Shown: one piece after another, positions 45,264 through 53,845 of the stretch | How positions within the stretch are numbered: the stretch's first letter is position 1 | How the letters are laid out: the number at the start of each line of letters is the position of its first letter | Origin: Leptolyngbya boryana PCC 6306 | GTDB lineage: Bacteria > Cyanobacteriota > Cyanobacteriia > Leptolyngbyales > Leptolyngbyaceae | Direction: 5' to 3' | Length of the DNA stretch: 64,000 bases | Assembly (NCBI RefSeq): GCF_000353285.1 | Contig: NZ_KB731324.1 | Coordinates: 4,854,577 to 4,918,576 of the forward strand | Notes under the pieces: model-generated | Databases searched by the model: none | Told to the model about the DNA's origin: nothing | The model's input: the letters and a program-made list of their open reading frames with translations, nothing else | Made by a program: the position numbers and the translations under genes

Positions 45264-45548
45264 ATGCCGAAAGCAGTTTGGAATGGAGCCGTTTTAGCAG
45301 AAAGCGAACAGACAGAAATCGTCGAAGGAAATCACTATTTTCCGCCCGACGCTCTCAAATCAGAGTATTTTCAAGACAGCAGTACGCACACCACCTGCCC
45401 TTGGAAAGGCGTTGCCAGCTATTACAGCATTGTTGTGGACGGACAAACCAATAAAGATGCGGCTTGGTATTACCCAACCCCTAAAGATGCGGCGAAAAAC
45501 ATTGCAGGCTACATTGCCTTCTGGAAAGGCGTAAAAGTTGAAGCCTGA
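45264..45548 (+). CDS. DUF427 family protein
   Basis: A 94-residue single DUF427 domain: KAVWNGAVLAESEQTEIVEGNHYFPPDAL, CPWKGVASYYSIVVDG, AAWYYPTPKDAAKNIAGYIAFWKGV. The start at 45264 (MPKAVWNG) is the family's; the frame extends 12 codons upstream. The fold binds small ligands in known structures, but the role is unknown. Confidence 0.9.
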   Translation: MPKAVWNGAVLAESEQTEIVEGNHYFPPDALKSEYFQDSSTHTTCPWKGVASYYSIVVDGQTNKDAAWYYPTPKDAAKNIAGYIAFWKGVKVEA

Positions 45549-45901
45549 TCGGCTTCTTGAACGTAGCCCGGCTGGATGTTGCTTGAACTCTTCATCAAAT
45601 CTGGACATACTTTGATAGCAAATTGGCGAAGCTGAGATTCATTCAGCTTCGCTTCATTGTTTTTCGCATTCGAGTCAACCACCTGTTTTTGCCAGATTTG
45701 TCTGCCCCGTTGCTCCGCGATCGTCAAGCAAATAGCGTCACGATGTCTGAGGTCAGAGGAAGATAGCGGTCAAACATCATTCCTGACAGCAGTTCGAGCA
45801 GATTGAATCTCAGCGTTTACTGGCTCCAGCAAAATCTGAGACAACACAGGAAAGTAAACGACTGGAGGATGCTCCGAGCCACCCTGCAGGATTGTCGTCA
45901 T
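45509..45901 (-). pseudogene. Degenerate hypothetical gene with an interrupted frame
   Basis: From the ATG at 45901 the frame reads MTTILQGGSEHPPVVYFPVL and on to a TGA (45770-45772). After that stop the same frame resumes with IAEQRGRQIWQKQVVDSNAK, then NNEAKLNESQLRQFAIKVCP and SIQPGYVQEADQ. Around the stop another frame gives the more protein-like FDRYLPLTSDIVTLFA, so two compensating frameshifts are likely. I do not recognise the family. The 3' end overlaps the end of the convergent DUF427 gene. Confidence 0.45.
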
Positions 45902-45974
45902 GAGAAATTCCCTGAGTGCAACCGGGAAAGGATTGAGAAGGATTAAACCTGTACTGGATTTAATCCCCACACCA

Positions 45975-46643
45975 CTAAGCAACGATTTTGAAACGGCTAG
46001 GATTGTCTCCAACCTTCTCATACGCGCCTTTTCTCATACCGTGCGCCATCATCAAAGCAACCCGCTTGCGTGCTTCAGGCATTTTTTCGCTTTCGAGTGA
46101 TCCGTAGAGAATTTGGATCATTTCGTCAGTGGTGAAGGTGTCTTTGGGGGAATCCGTCATCACTTTCAGCACAGCTTCAGCAGGAGTTAAGCCTTTGAAG
46201 TCGCGCTTCATGGTTGCATCAAAAGGAACCGAGGGTTTAACATTCCGTTTCGGCTTCTCTTCTTTGGGAGCCTTTGCAGCAGGTGCTTTCGTAGCTTTCG
46301 CAGCAGGTGCCTTCGCAGCTTTCGCAGCAGGTGCCTTCGCAGCTTTCGCAGCAGGAGCTTTCTTAGCAGGAGCGGGAGCAGGAGCGGGAGCAGCAGCAGC
46401 TTTCGCTTTGCCACGACCTTTCTTAGCAGCAGGAGCAGCAGCAGGAGCAGCAGCAACAACAGCCGTGCCATTGGGTTCAATCGTACCGCCGAGCAAACCG
46501 TTTAGATATTCCAGCGTTTTATCAATCTCAGAGGTTGCTGATGCAACAGCAGCTTCGATGATAGAAGCTCTATCTTTTTTCAAACGATCGCGTTCTTGTT
46601 CGAGATTGCTCCGAACTGATTTGTCGAGAATAGCGTAGGGCAT
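45975..46643 (-). CDS. Histone H1-like Lys/Ala-rich protein with winged-helix-type C-terminus
   Basis: A 222-residue basic protein. Residues 1-58 are a helical, coiled-coil-like segment (KSVRSNLEQERDRLKKDRASIIEAAVASATSEI). About 60-145 is an Ala/Lys/Pro-rich tract with APAAKAAK units like eukaryotic H1 tails. About 150-222 (LTPAEAVLKVMTDSPKDTFTTDEMIQILYGSLESE...) looks like a HARE/winged-helix domain. The ATG at 46643 is preferred; 17 upstream codons lack similarity. DNA compaction or nucleoid binding is inference from composition. Confidence 0.75.
   Translation of the reverse strand: MPYAILDKSVRSNLEQERDRLKKDRASIIEAAVASATSEIDKTLEYLNGLLGGTIEPNGTAVVAAAPAAAPAAKKGRGKAKAAAAPAPAPAPAKKAPAAKAAKAPAAKAAKAPAAKATKAPAAKAPKEEKPKRNVKPSVPFDATMKRDFKGLTPAEAVLKVMTDSPKDTFTTDEMIQILYGSLESEKMPEARKRVALMMAHGMRKGAYEKVGDNPSRFKIVA
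46255..46450. repeat. GCAGCAGG-type low-complexity repeat coding the Ala/Lys tail
   Basis: Near-perfect 24-27 bp units (GCAGCAGGTGCCTTCGCAGC) repeat within the H1-like gene and pass into GGAGCAGGAGCGGGAGCAGG runs. The opposite strand is open as a shadow frame. Copy number may vary between strains. Confidence 0.8.
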
Positions 46644-46831
46644 TGTTGAAACCTCACTAGTAAATGTTTTTGATTGTAGTCCTACTTGGATCAATCAGAA
46701 CACTAATTTTGCAATTTTGTATGTTTAAATTAGCAATTTCAAGGTAAAAGTCTGCGATGTTACTGAACTATCAGCAGGTACAATGCCCGATCTCTAAGTA
46801 TTTCACCCACTTTTTCACCTTCTAGATAACA

Positions 46832-46874
46832 TTGCCGCTGGCTTGAAGAAATTTGCCTGTAAGTCCAGCGGCAA
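46832..46874 (-). terminator. Inverted repeat after the invertase gene
   Basis: TTGCCGCTGG and CCAGCGGCAA pair over 10 bp with further CTT/AAG pairing inside. It lies 26 bp past the invertase stop on the minus strand. No T-run follows, so it is a weak intrinsic terminator or an mRNA-stabilising hairpin. Confidence 0.5.
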
Positions 46875-46899
46875 GTGTTTCAGCGGATCGGAACTGTGA

Positions 46900-48264
46900 T
46901 TATTTGGGTTCCCAATCAAAGCTGATCAACTGTAGGTGTTCAGGATGCGCGAGTAGTTCTTTGGCGAGTAGATAACCTGCGATCGTCCAAGTTTGATATC
47001 GCCGCGCTTCTTTGCCAATCAATCGCCCATCTGGCCCATCGTAGTATTCCGGAAATTGGTCTTCAACCAGACGACGTTCGGCAACTGCGATCGCATGGTG
47101 GGCAAGTTCTCCACGGTTCATCTTTTTCGCAGCGGCAGTCAGCATCCAAAGTAGAACGGGCCAGCTTCCGCCATTGTGGTACGACCAAGGGCGATTTTTC
47201 GGATCGGCTCCCGTGACAATTCGCCATTCAGCATCTTCGAGAGCAGGGTAGCAGAGCTTCATGGGCATCTGTCCGACTAAGTCCGTCCAGCGTAGTTCGA
47301 TCAGGTTGAGAATCTTGTGGGATTGGCGTTCTGTGGCAAGCGCAGACACGATCGACATTAAGTTCCCCAGAGTGAAGAAGCGAACATCCATCTGAGACGG
47401 TCCTAAGTTGCCTGCCATGTATCCACCAGCTTCGGGGAGCCATTTTGCCAATCGATAGAACGGAATTGAATCTGAGTAGATATTGAACTGATTCAGAGCC
47501 TCTTCGCCGTATTCTTCGACTCGATAGCGGTAAATCACGTTCAAGCGGTCTGGATCGAGCCAATAATTCTCTCTCAGTTGCCGTCTGAGGGGGATGAGGC
47601 GGCTGTGAATCCCTTGAATCATTTTTTGATTGTCATCGTTCTCGACGAGCAGTTCTAGGCTCGCTCGCAAGGCTCCATAGAACAACGACTGAATATCGAG
47701 TGGATGACCATACATGCCCATGCGGCGATCGATCATGCTTGCACCATCGGGAACCAGTACCATCGGGTACATATCGAAGCGAGTCACGAGGCACAGTTCG
47801 AGGATGAAGCGAATGCCTTCTTGAAAGTCGGGTTGATGTGCCAAGCTGAAGTCTTGAGTCGAGATCGTATAAGCTCTCAGCAAGATAATCCACCAGAGTC
47901 CAGAATCGGCTGGGGCAACTCTGCCGATCGCATGATCTCCAAAGTCTGCTTTGAGGTATTCACCGCCTTCGTAGGCAATGATTTTGAAACTAGCAGGCAT
48001 CAATCCCCGACTGGGCTTTGAGGAATCGAACTGTGTGGTTTTGGGCTGGAGTTTGAGGGTTTCTTCGAGAAAGTAGCGGACGATTTCAGTTCTGCCTCGC
48101 ATCAAGAACAAGAGCGCGGATGAGATGAAATCCCGAACAAAACATTGGTCGTAGTTCAAGGCTACGACCTCTGGATCTTTTGCGGCGATCGTGCCAATTT
48201 CTCGACCTTGATAGGTCAAAATTGATTTTTCTAACAATTCCCAGGCTTGTGCTTCGATGCTCAA
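46900..48264 (-). CDS. invA: Alkaline/neutral invertase (GH100)
   Basis: Cytoplasmic enzyme that splits sucrose into glucose and fructose. It has 454 residues, as Anabaena Inv[31 protein letters not shown]-like [34 protein letters not shown] (with the catalytic-region Asp) and [19 protein letters not shown] are GH100 blocks; QFPEYYDG near the end holds the acidic residue region. It cleaves only sucrose in known cyanobacterial cases. Stands alone. Confidence 0.94.
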   Translation of the reverse strand: MSIEAQAWELLEKSILTYQGREIGTIAAKDPEVVALNYDQCFVRDFISSALLFLMRGRTEIVRYFLEETLKLQPKTTQFDSSKPSRGLMPASFKIIAYEGGEYLKADFGDHAIGRVAPADSGLWWIILLRAYTISTQDFSLAHQPDFQEGIRFILELCLVTRFDMYPMVLVPDGASMIDRRMGMYGHPLDIQSLFYGALRASLELLVENDDNQKMIQGIHSRLIPLRRQLRENYWLDPDRLNVIYRYRVEEYGEEALNQFNIYSDSIPFYRLAKWLPEAGGYMAGNLGPSQMDVRFFTLGNLMSIVSALATERQSHKILNLIELRWTDLVGQMPMKLCYPALEDAEWRIVTGADPKNRPWSYHNGGSWPVLLWMLTAAAKKMNRGELAHHAIAVAERRLVEDQFPEYYDGPDGRLIGKEARRYQTWTIAGYLLAKELLAHPEHLQLISFDWEPK

Positions 48265-48362
48265 TGTTCAAGTCCTCGTGCTCAGAACAAAGGTCTATCC
48301 TAGAGCAATTTTTCTCGATTCGAGTTGAGCATTTACGATCGATTCACATCCGCAAAATTGCT

Positions 48363-48581
48363 TTACTGGCTCAGCAGCTTCACTTTCGCGATCGCGAGGT
48401 CAGCATCGGGAAGTTTTCGTCCGTGTTTTTCTGCAGTTTCAATCCAGAGATTAGCCACGATTTGAAGTTCTTCCAGTGTTTCGATTAGAGTCTCTCCCTG
48501 AGCCAGGCAACCTCTAAATTCTAGAATCTCAGCAACATAACCGCCTTCATCATCAAGGTAAATTGAGATCGAATCACACAT
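48363..48581 (-). CDS. HicB-like antitoxin-family protein
   Basis: A 72-residue HicB-fold protein: ISIYLDDEGGYVAEILEFRGCLAQGETLIETLEELQIVANLWIETAEKHGRKLPDAD. It has no HicA toxin beside it; a second HicB-like fragment precedes it by 3 bp on the same strand. Isolated HicB-like proteins are common in cyanobacteria and may act as regulators. Confidence 0.75.
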   Translation of the reverse strand: MCDSISIYLDDEGGYVAEILEFRGCLAQGETLIETLEELQIVANLWIETAEKHGRKLPDADLAIAKVKLLSQ

Positions 48582-48584
48582 GAG

Positions 48585-48725
48585 TCAAGCGACAACACAA
48601 ACTGTATTCGGTTCAGGCAGAAGTTCTCCAGTCGCCTGATAAGCAGCAACCAGAGATTCTAGTGCTTCGATGCCATTGTTTAGAGCATCTCGATAGGTAT
48701 CGCCATGTATAAGCTTATTCAGCAT
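48585..48725 (-). pseudogene. HicB-like C-terminal fragment
   Basis: 46 codons from ATG 48725: NKLIHGDTYRDALNNGIEAL then ESLVAAYQATGELLPEPNTV, which is the C-terminal half of HicB proteins (HG.TYE.AL.NA.EALE...G..LPEP). The N-terminal ligand-binding strand is missing, and the DCC-family gene ends 4 bp upstream. Probably a remnant left by deletion, or a very short functional peptide. Confidence 0.5.
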
Positions 48726-48729
48726 TGTT

Positions 48730-49197
48730 CTAATTCTCTTCAATTCGGCAGCGCCCTGAAACCGAGCAATCCAAACGCTTTTGCCGTTCGGCGACGATCG
48801 CTGCTAAATCCGCTCTACCCGTCAGCTTCAATCGCCAATCTGCCCAAATCGCGTAAAGTTGATCTGCAATCCATCCGAACACTGGAATGCGCGTAATCGC
48901 ATAAACCCATCCCATGCCTAACACTTCATACACTCGGCGAAAGACTTCAACATTCTTGATAGCAGTTCCATCTGGCAAGATGGCATGAATTCGACCCATT
49001 GCCGTTTCGTAGTCAATGCCACCATTGGCTTCAGACGAATAGTTCTCATCGGCAATATCTACAAATTCGACTAAGCCACGATCGCCATCTCGCTTTCTCA
49101 AGAAATTCACTTCTCGCATACATAGCGGACATTCACTGTCGTAGAGTAGCTTGATTTGCCAAGTTGATTGTGAGGAGTTGCTGACTGAATTCGACAT
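48730..49197 (-). CDS. DCC-family (DUF393) thiol-disulfide oxidoreductase-like protein
   Basis: A 155-residue protein with the DxxCPxC motif: LLYDSECPLCMREVNFLRKRD at residues 17-37. IDYETAMGRIHAILPDG, VEVFRRVYEVLGMGWVYAITRIPVFGWIADQLYAIWADWR follow. The final SVSGRC adds a Cys-containing tail seen in cyanobacterial members. The family is annotated as thiol oxidoreductase-like, but activity is not proven. Confidence 0.88.
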   Translation of the reverse strand: MSNSVSNSSQSTWQIKLLYDSECPLCMREVNFLRKRDGDRGLVEFVDIADENYSSEANGGIDYETAMGRIHAILPDGTAIKNVEVFRRVYEVLGMGWVYAITRIPVFGWIADQLYAIWADWRLKLTGRADLAAIVAERQKRLDCSVSGRCRIEEN

Positions 49198-49300
49198 TGT
49201 TCAAGCCTTTTTCTTCTATTTTAAGCTTTGTAACGCGCTCGATAGATTGTCAGAGCTAATTTTTAGGACTAATGTTGATCCGAAATTCTGATCAATCACC

Positions 49301-50176
49301 ATGACTCAAGCTCGATTTCCGAAGCTGGCAATTTTGGCACTCCTCGCGATCGCAATTCTCTGGGGCTATAACTGGACGCAGATGAAGATTGCGGTTCAAT
49401 ATTCGTCGCCTTTCACTTTCGCAGCATTACGAACTCTCTGCGGTGGGCTGGCATTGTTTGGCGGCATGGTGATCCTACGTCAGCCTTTTCAGATCAAAGA
49501 ACTCTCATTGACGTTCTGGTTGGGCGTATTTCAAACGGCTGGAGTGTATGGATTGGCATCTTGGGCATTGGTGAGCGGCGGAGCCGGAAAGACCTCAGTT
49601 CTGGTCTATACCATGCCATTTTGGACAGTCTTGCTGGCTGGATATTTTCTAGGAGAGCGGGTGAACCGAACACAATGGATCGCGATCGCCATTGCTTTCT
49701 CAGGATTGTTGATCATTCTTGACCCATTTCAGATGCAAGGCTCAGTGTTCAGTGGCATTTTAGCTGTGTTGGCAGGGTTGAGTTGGGCAGCTGGCTCGAT
49801 TGTTGCGAAAAAAATTAATGCTAAAGCGCAGGTCAACTTGTTAGCGTTGACCGCTTGGCAGACCTTGTTTGGGGCTTTGCCATTGATCGCGATCGCGCTC
49901 TTGCTTCCACAACAACCGATTCAATGGACACCTGCTTTTATCGGTGCATTGTTGTATAACATTCTGCCCGGTACAGCCATTCCGATGGTGTTGTGGCTGT
50001 ATGTCTTGACCCAGTTATCAGCAGGAATGTCAGGCTTAGGCATGTTGTTAACCCCTGTTCTGGGTGTGTTGTTTGCAGCCTTGCAGCTTGGAGAACAGCC
50101 CCAATTGACGGAATGGATTGGCATGAGCTGTGTGTTAGGGGGATTAGTTTTGATTTCGCTCAGCAATCGTAAATAG
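49301..50176 (+). CDS. EamA/DMT-family transporter
   Basis: A 291-residue membrane protein with ten helices formed by two EamA repeats (about 10-140 and 150-288). LAILWGYNWTQMKIAVQYSSPFTFAALRTLCGG and GILAVLAGLSWAAGSIVAKK open the two halves. PYFLGERVN-type loops (GYFLGERVNRTQWIAIAIAF; LGEQPQLTEWIGMSCVLGGL) close them. Substrate not deducible; relatives export amino acids or metabolites. It ends 1 bp from the convergent gene at 50178. Confidence 0.9.
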   Translation: MTQARFPKLAILALLAIAILWGYNWTQMKIAVQYSSPFTFAALRTLCGGLALFGGMVILRQPFQIKELSLTFWLGVFQTAGVYGLASWALVSGGAGKTSVLVYTMPFWTVLLAGYFLGERVNRTQWIAIAIAFSGLLIILDPFQMQGSVFSGILAVLAGLSWAAGSIVAKKINAKAQVNLLALTAWQTLFGALPLIAIALLLPQQPIQWTPAFIGALLYNILPGTAIPMVLWLYVLTQLSAGMSGLGMLLTPVLGVLFAALQLGEQPQLTEWIGMSCVLGGLVLISLSNRK

Positions 50177-50177
50177 A

Positions 50178-50717
50178 TTAGCGCCAGTTCGATCGATTCC
50201 AGTCATACAGACCTTGAATTTCAAATTCTTGCCCATTGTCAAATCGAACCACACAGCTTGTCTCTTGAGCATTGTCTGACTCATTCAATCCGATTACAGT
50301 ACACGAGACCCATTCATTGTCATTCTCTTGTACCCATTCCCAGAGGGCACTCGAAACTTCAATGCGATCGCCGATTTTCAACACTGCTTCTGAATCTCGA
50401 TAAGCAGCCAGATCATCGGCGGTAATTGAGTTTAACCATTCAATCCCGTACTCATCTCGAATGAATTGAACGGTGCCTGAATCTCGACTTTCGAGCCAAT
50501 CATTCAAAATGACTGTTTTCCACTCCGCATTCTCTTGGGCGAATTGTAGGAAAGCTTGCCGCTGTTGCGGGGTTAATTGGTCGAGCGGATTGATGCGCGT
50601 GGCTTGCTTTAAGGTAGTGCGGAGTATCCATTTTTGCTCCTCACTTAAAGGATGTCCCAGCGACTCACATTGCTGGAAGGCTGTATCGAGTAGAGCATCC
50701 AGGTCAGATTCCTTCAT
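50178..50717 (-). CDS. Hypothetical protein linked to rsmI
   Basis: A 179-residue acidic soluble protein. The N-terminal half is helical (LDALLDTAFQQCESLGHPLSEEQKWILRTTLKQ). The C-terminal half is beta-rich (LKIGDRIEVSSALWEWVQENDNEWVSCTVIGL...FDNGQEFEIQGLYDW), resembling an SH3-like barrel. No family recognised. The start overlaps the rsmI stop by 4 bp (ATGA), so the two are co-translated. Confidence 0.75.
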   Translation of the reverse strand: MKESDLDALLDTAFQQCESLGHPLSEEQKWILRTTLKQATRINPLDQLTPQQRQAFLQFAQENAEWKTVILNDWLESRDSGTVQFIRDEYGIEWLNSITADDLAAYRDSEAVLKIGDRIEVSSALWEWVQENDNEWVSCTVIGLNESDNAQETSCVVRFDNGQEFEIQGLYDWNRSNWR

Positions 50718-51550
50718 GTCAGTTCAATCTGCAAAGCAAGTTGATAGAGGTGTCGCCGGGGGAGGTCTGTTTGTTGGGCTAACTGTCGGCTCGCTTGGGA
50801 GCGGGAAATTCCCTGCTGCATGAGTGCAAGTAATTCAGCTTTTAGAACATCCTCCGTCAGGGGCACATTGTTCGGTTCTGCACCAGAAACAATCAGTGTA
50901 AATTCTCCCTTGGGTTCAGTCGTGGTGTAATGTGCGATCGCAGCTTTGACGGTTCCTCGCCAAAATTCTTCATGCAGTTTTGTCAGTTCGCGCGCGAGAA
51001 CAATCTGTCGATCCTCGCCTAAAACAGTGGCAATGTCTTGCAGGGTTTTCTGAATGCGGTGAGGAGCTTCGTAAAAAATCAGCGATCGCTCATCGGTGAT
51101 TAAGGTTTCAAGATGAGTTCTGCGCTCTTGTTCTTTCGTGGGTAAAAAGCCCTCAAACGCAAATCGATCGCTCTTGAGACCCGATGCACTCAAAGCCGTC
51201 ATCGCAGCCGTTGCGCCCGGAATTGGAACAATAGGAATGCCGGATTCGGCACAGGCCTTGACTAGTTCGTAACCTGGATCAGAAATTCCAGGCATTCCAG
51301 CATCGGTGACGAGCGCGATCGAGGTTCCTTGCTGGAGTCGATCGACGAGTTCTGCGGTTCGAGAATGGCGATTGTGATCGTGATAGCTAATTTTTGGCGT
51401 TTTGACTTGGAAATGTTGCAAGAGTTTTCCAGTGTGGCGCGTGTCTTCTGCGGCGATCAAATCGACTGATTGCAGCGTTTTAATCGCTCGGAAGGTCATG
51501 TCTTCTAAGTTGCCCAGTGGTGTGCCCACAATATATAGAGTTGCAGTCAT
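50714..51550 (-). CDS. rsmI: 16S rRNA (cytidine1402-2'-O)-methyltransferase RsmI
   Basis: Methylates C1402 in the ribosomal P site with SAM. It has 278 residues of the SAM-dependent tetrapyrrole-methylase fold: LYIVGTPLGNLEDMTFRAIKTL, VDLIAAEDTRHTGKLL, VTDAGMPGISDPGYELV and PIPGATAAMTALSASGL. All the signature blocks are present. Its start is 9 bp from the start of the divergent PfkB kinase. Confidence 0.96.
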   Translation of the reverse strand: MTATLYIVGTPLGNLEDMTFRAIKTLQSVDLIAAEDTRHTGKLLQHFQVKTPKISYHDHNRHSRTAELVDRLQQGTSIALVTDAGMPGISDPGYELVKACAESGIPIVPIPGATAAMTALSASGLKSDRFAFEGFLPTKEQERRTHLETLITDERSLIFYEAPHRIQKTLQDIATVLGEDRQIVLARELTKLHEEFWRGTVKAAIAHYTTTEPKGEFTLIVSGAEPNNVPLTEDVLKAELLALMQQGISRSQASRQLAQQTDLPRRHLYQLALQIELT

Positions 51551-51559
51551 GTGAGAATT

Positions 51560-52414
51560 ATGGCAAATCGTGGGTTGTTTGTGGGTTTGGTGACGCTAGA
51601 TATAATTTATCTTGCAGATGCGCCACCTCAACCAAATCAGAAAATTGTGGCACAAGAGACGACGATTGCAGCCGGAGGTCCAGCGACAAATGCAGCGATC
51701 GCGTTTCAGCATCTTGGCAATTCTTCTACATTATTCAGTGCGATCGGGTGTCATCCAATTTGTCATTTGATTGAAGCAGACTTGAAATCGATCAATGTGA
51801 TGGATTTAGATCCTGATCGACAAGAGCCGCCACCCATTTCTTCGATCGTGGTCAGTCAATCGACAGGCGATCGAGCGGTGATTTCTTTGAATGCAGTTCG
51901 CACTCAGATTTCTCCAGATTGCATTCCGTCCAACCTTTTAGATGAAGTAGACATTATATTAATTGACGGTCATCAGATGGCAGTTGGAGCAGAGATTGCA
52001 AAAATGGCTGGAACTATTCCGGTGGTGATCGATGCCGGAAGTTGGAAGCCTGGATTTGAGCAAATTTTCCCGTACGTGGACTATGCGATCTGTTCTGCCA
52101 ACTTTCAGCCTCCGACTGAACAATCTGTTTTTGACTATTTATATAGTTATGGAATTGAGAACATTGCGATCACTCAGGGTGAACATGCGATCGAGGTGTT
52201 CAATCATTCACAAATCACAGTACCTCAAGTGAATGTGAAGGATACATTAGGAGCCGGAGACATTTTTCACGGAGCATTTTGCCATTTCATTTTGCAGCAT
52301 GACTTTGTCACAGCTTTAGCGGAAGCTGCGAAGGTTGCATCTTATTCGTGTGAATTCTTTGGCACAAGACAATGGATGCGATCAGCGCACTCTTATAATA
52401 TTGAGGCTCGTTGA
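51560..52414 (+). CDS. PfkB-family sugar kinase
   Basis: A 284-residue ribokinase-like enzyme. GLFVGLVTLDIIYLADAPP opens the fold, AAGGPATNAAIAFQHLG is the first PfkB signature and VKDTLGAGDIFHGAFCHFI holds the catalytic Asp and anion hole. The substrate is unknown. I took ATG 51560 (MANRGLFVG); a GTG at 51551 is also possible. It is divergent from rsmI with almost no space between starts. Confidence 0.9.
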   Translation: MANRGLFVGLVTLDIIYLADAPPQPNQKIVAQETTIAAGGPATNAAIAFQHLGNSSTLFSAIGCHPICHLIEADLKSINVMDLDPDRQEPPPISSIVVSQSTGDRAVISLNAVRTQISPDCIPSNLLDEVDIILIDGHQMAVGAEIAKMAGTIPVVIDAGSWKPGFEQIFPYVDYAICSANFQPPTEQSVFDYLYSYGIENIAITQGEHAIEVFNHSQITVPQVNVKDTLGAGDIFHGAFCHFILQHDFVTALAEAAKVASYSCEFFGTRQWMRSAHSYNIEAR

Positions 52415-52427
52415 CAACTCTGTGGAC

Positions 52428-52892
52428 ATGGAAAGTACTCAACCTCGTGTCGGTTTATCCTACAGACAGCATCTCTCGATCGCTGGTGCGATTTGGACAT
52501 TTGTGGGAGCCGGATTGCTAGCAATGGGACTATTGTTCTGGTTTCATTTGCCATATCTCGGTTTTCTAGATGCTCAGCATTTAGGATTTGGCTCCCTTGC
52601 CTTGTCAGTCGGGCTAATCAAAGGAAAGTTCGTCCTCGATCGCACAGCAAACCGAGTCATTGAACGCGCCGAAACCTTACAGGAACCGAACCCAATCAAG
52701 AGTGTATTTCAACTGTTTGGCGGCAAGACGATCGCCTTAATTGCGACAATGATGCTGTTTGGCTTAGGTTTACGAATCGCAGGTGTGAGCTATGAGATCC
52801 GAGGACTGATCTACCTAGCAGTTGGAGCAGCATTGCTCTGGAGTTGTCGGCGCTATTGGAGTGCTGCGTTTCAGGGAGAGATAGGAGAATAG
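52428..52892 (+). CDS. Hypothetical inner-membrane protein
   Basis: A 154-residue protein with about four helices (IAGAIWTFVGAGLLAMGLLFWF; LGFGSLALSVGLIKG; TIALIATMMLFGLGLRIAGV; GLIYLAVGAALLWSC). Between them lies a basic segment FVLDRTANRVIERAETLQEPNPIKSVFQLF. The start at 52428 follows the PfkB stop by 13 bp; an earlier start would overlap that gene. No family recognised. Confidence 0.7.
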   Translation: MESTQPRVGLSYRQHLSIAGAIWTFVGAGLLAMGLLFWFHLPYLGFLDAQHLGFGSLALSVGLIKGKFVLDRTANRVIERAETLQEPNPIKSVFQLFGGKTIALIATMMLFGLGLRIAGVSYEIRGLIYLAVGAALLWSCRRYWSAAFQGEIGE

Positions 52893-52912
52893 CCCCTCCC
52901 CACTCCCCCACT
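52893..52912. repeat. Degenerate CCCCACT tandem repeat
   Basis: Variation of the heptamer at 42366, here CCCCTCCCCACTCCCCCACT, immediately after the stop of the membrane-protein gene. Confidence 0.65.
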
Positions 52913-52938
52913 TTTCAACCCCTCTAGCATTCAGACCA

Positions 52939-53787
52939 ATGGAACCAAACTTTGAAGGCATTTGTGCAATTGTTCGCTCAGTCGGCTGGGGCGCAGCAGA
53001 GATTCTCGCAAACCAGGCTCAGAGCTTTGAAGTTGAGAAGTCAGGGGACAGTCCTGTTACTTCGGCGGATTTAGCGGCAAATCGATATATTTTAGAAAAG
53101 CTGCAAGCAGTCTTTGATCCCCAGGTGTTTGCGTATTTAAGCGAAGAGACGTATCAATCTGAACCCCTCGAAAGTCGAATTGGGCGAGATTGGGTTTGGA
53201 TTATTGATCCGTTAGATGGAACGAAGGACTTTATCAATCGCACGGGTGAGTATGCAATGCATATTGCACTGACTTATCGAGGTCGTCCGGTGGTTGCAGT
53301 TGTGGCTTGTCCAGGCTTTGGAAAACTCTATTCAGCCACCTTGAGAGGCGGAACTTGGGTAGAAAATCAGAATGGCGATCGACAACGCTTACAAGTTTCA
53401 AATAAAACTGAATTTTCTGATCTAACAGTCGTTGCCAGCCGCAGCCATCGCGATGCCAGATTTAATCAATTGATGGATCACTTTCCAGTCACGCAGCAAA
53501 AACAAATTGGCAGTGTCGGATGTAAGATTGCAGCGATCGTTGAGCAAAAAGCAGATTTATACGTGTCTCTTTCTGGCAAATCGGCTGCAAAAGATTGGGA
53601 TTTTGCGGCTCCAGAGTTGATTTTGACCGAAGCGGGCGGACAGTTCACTTACTTCGATCAATCTCCAATTCAGTACAACCGCGAAGATGTCAGCCAGTGG
53701 GGCGGAATTTTAGCAAGTAACGGACAGGTGCATGGAGAATTGTGCCAAACCGCGATCGCGCTTTTGGAAGAAATCGATCGCGGTTAA
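52939..53787 (+). CDS. cysQ: 3'(2'),5'-bisphosphate nucleotidase CysQ / IMPase family
   Basis: Removes 3'-phosphoadenosine 5'-phosphate formed in sulfate assimilation; some members use inositol phosphates. 282 residues. The metal site is formed by Glu in YLSEET, WIIDPLDGTKDFI (Asp, Asp) and DWDFAAPELILTEAGG. SPVTSADLAANRYI is the family's N-terminal loop. The DGTKDFINRTGEYAMHIAL form is typical of CysQ. Confidence 0.9.
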   Translation: MEPNFEGICAIVRSVGWGAAEILANQAQSFEVEKSGDSPVTSADLAANRYILEKLQAVFDPQVFAYLSEETYQSEPLESRIGRDWVWIIDPLDGTKDFINRTGEYAMHIALTYRGRPVVAVVACPGFGKLYSATLRGGTWVENQNGDRQRLQVSNKTEFSDLTVVASRSHRDARFNQLMDHFPVTQQKQIGSVGCKIAAIVEQKADLYVSLSGKSAAKDWDFAAPELILTEAGGQFTYFDQSPIQYNREDVSQWGGILASNGQVHGELCQTAIALLEEIDRG

Positions 53788-53801
53788 TGGATCGGTACTT
53801 A

Positions 53802-53845
53802 AAAGCATTGCGCTTCTGCTCAAATTTACAGAAGCGCAATGCTTT
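53802..53845. terminator. Bidirectional terminator between cysQ and the PIN toxin gene
   Basis: A perfect 17-bp stem (AAAGCATTGCGCTTCTG and its complement) with a 10-nt loop sits in the 56-bp gap between convergent genes. The A and T flanks give short T-tracts in both directions. The right arm runs into the PIN stop codon (53844-53846). Confidence 0.85.

Noticed and set aside
46129-46638. Plus-strand 169-codon Ala/Phe-rich frame
   Set aside because: Antisense shadow of the H1-like repeat gene; composition comes from the Ala/Lys codons read backwards.
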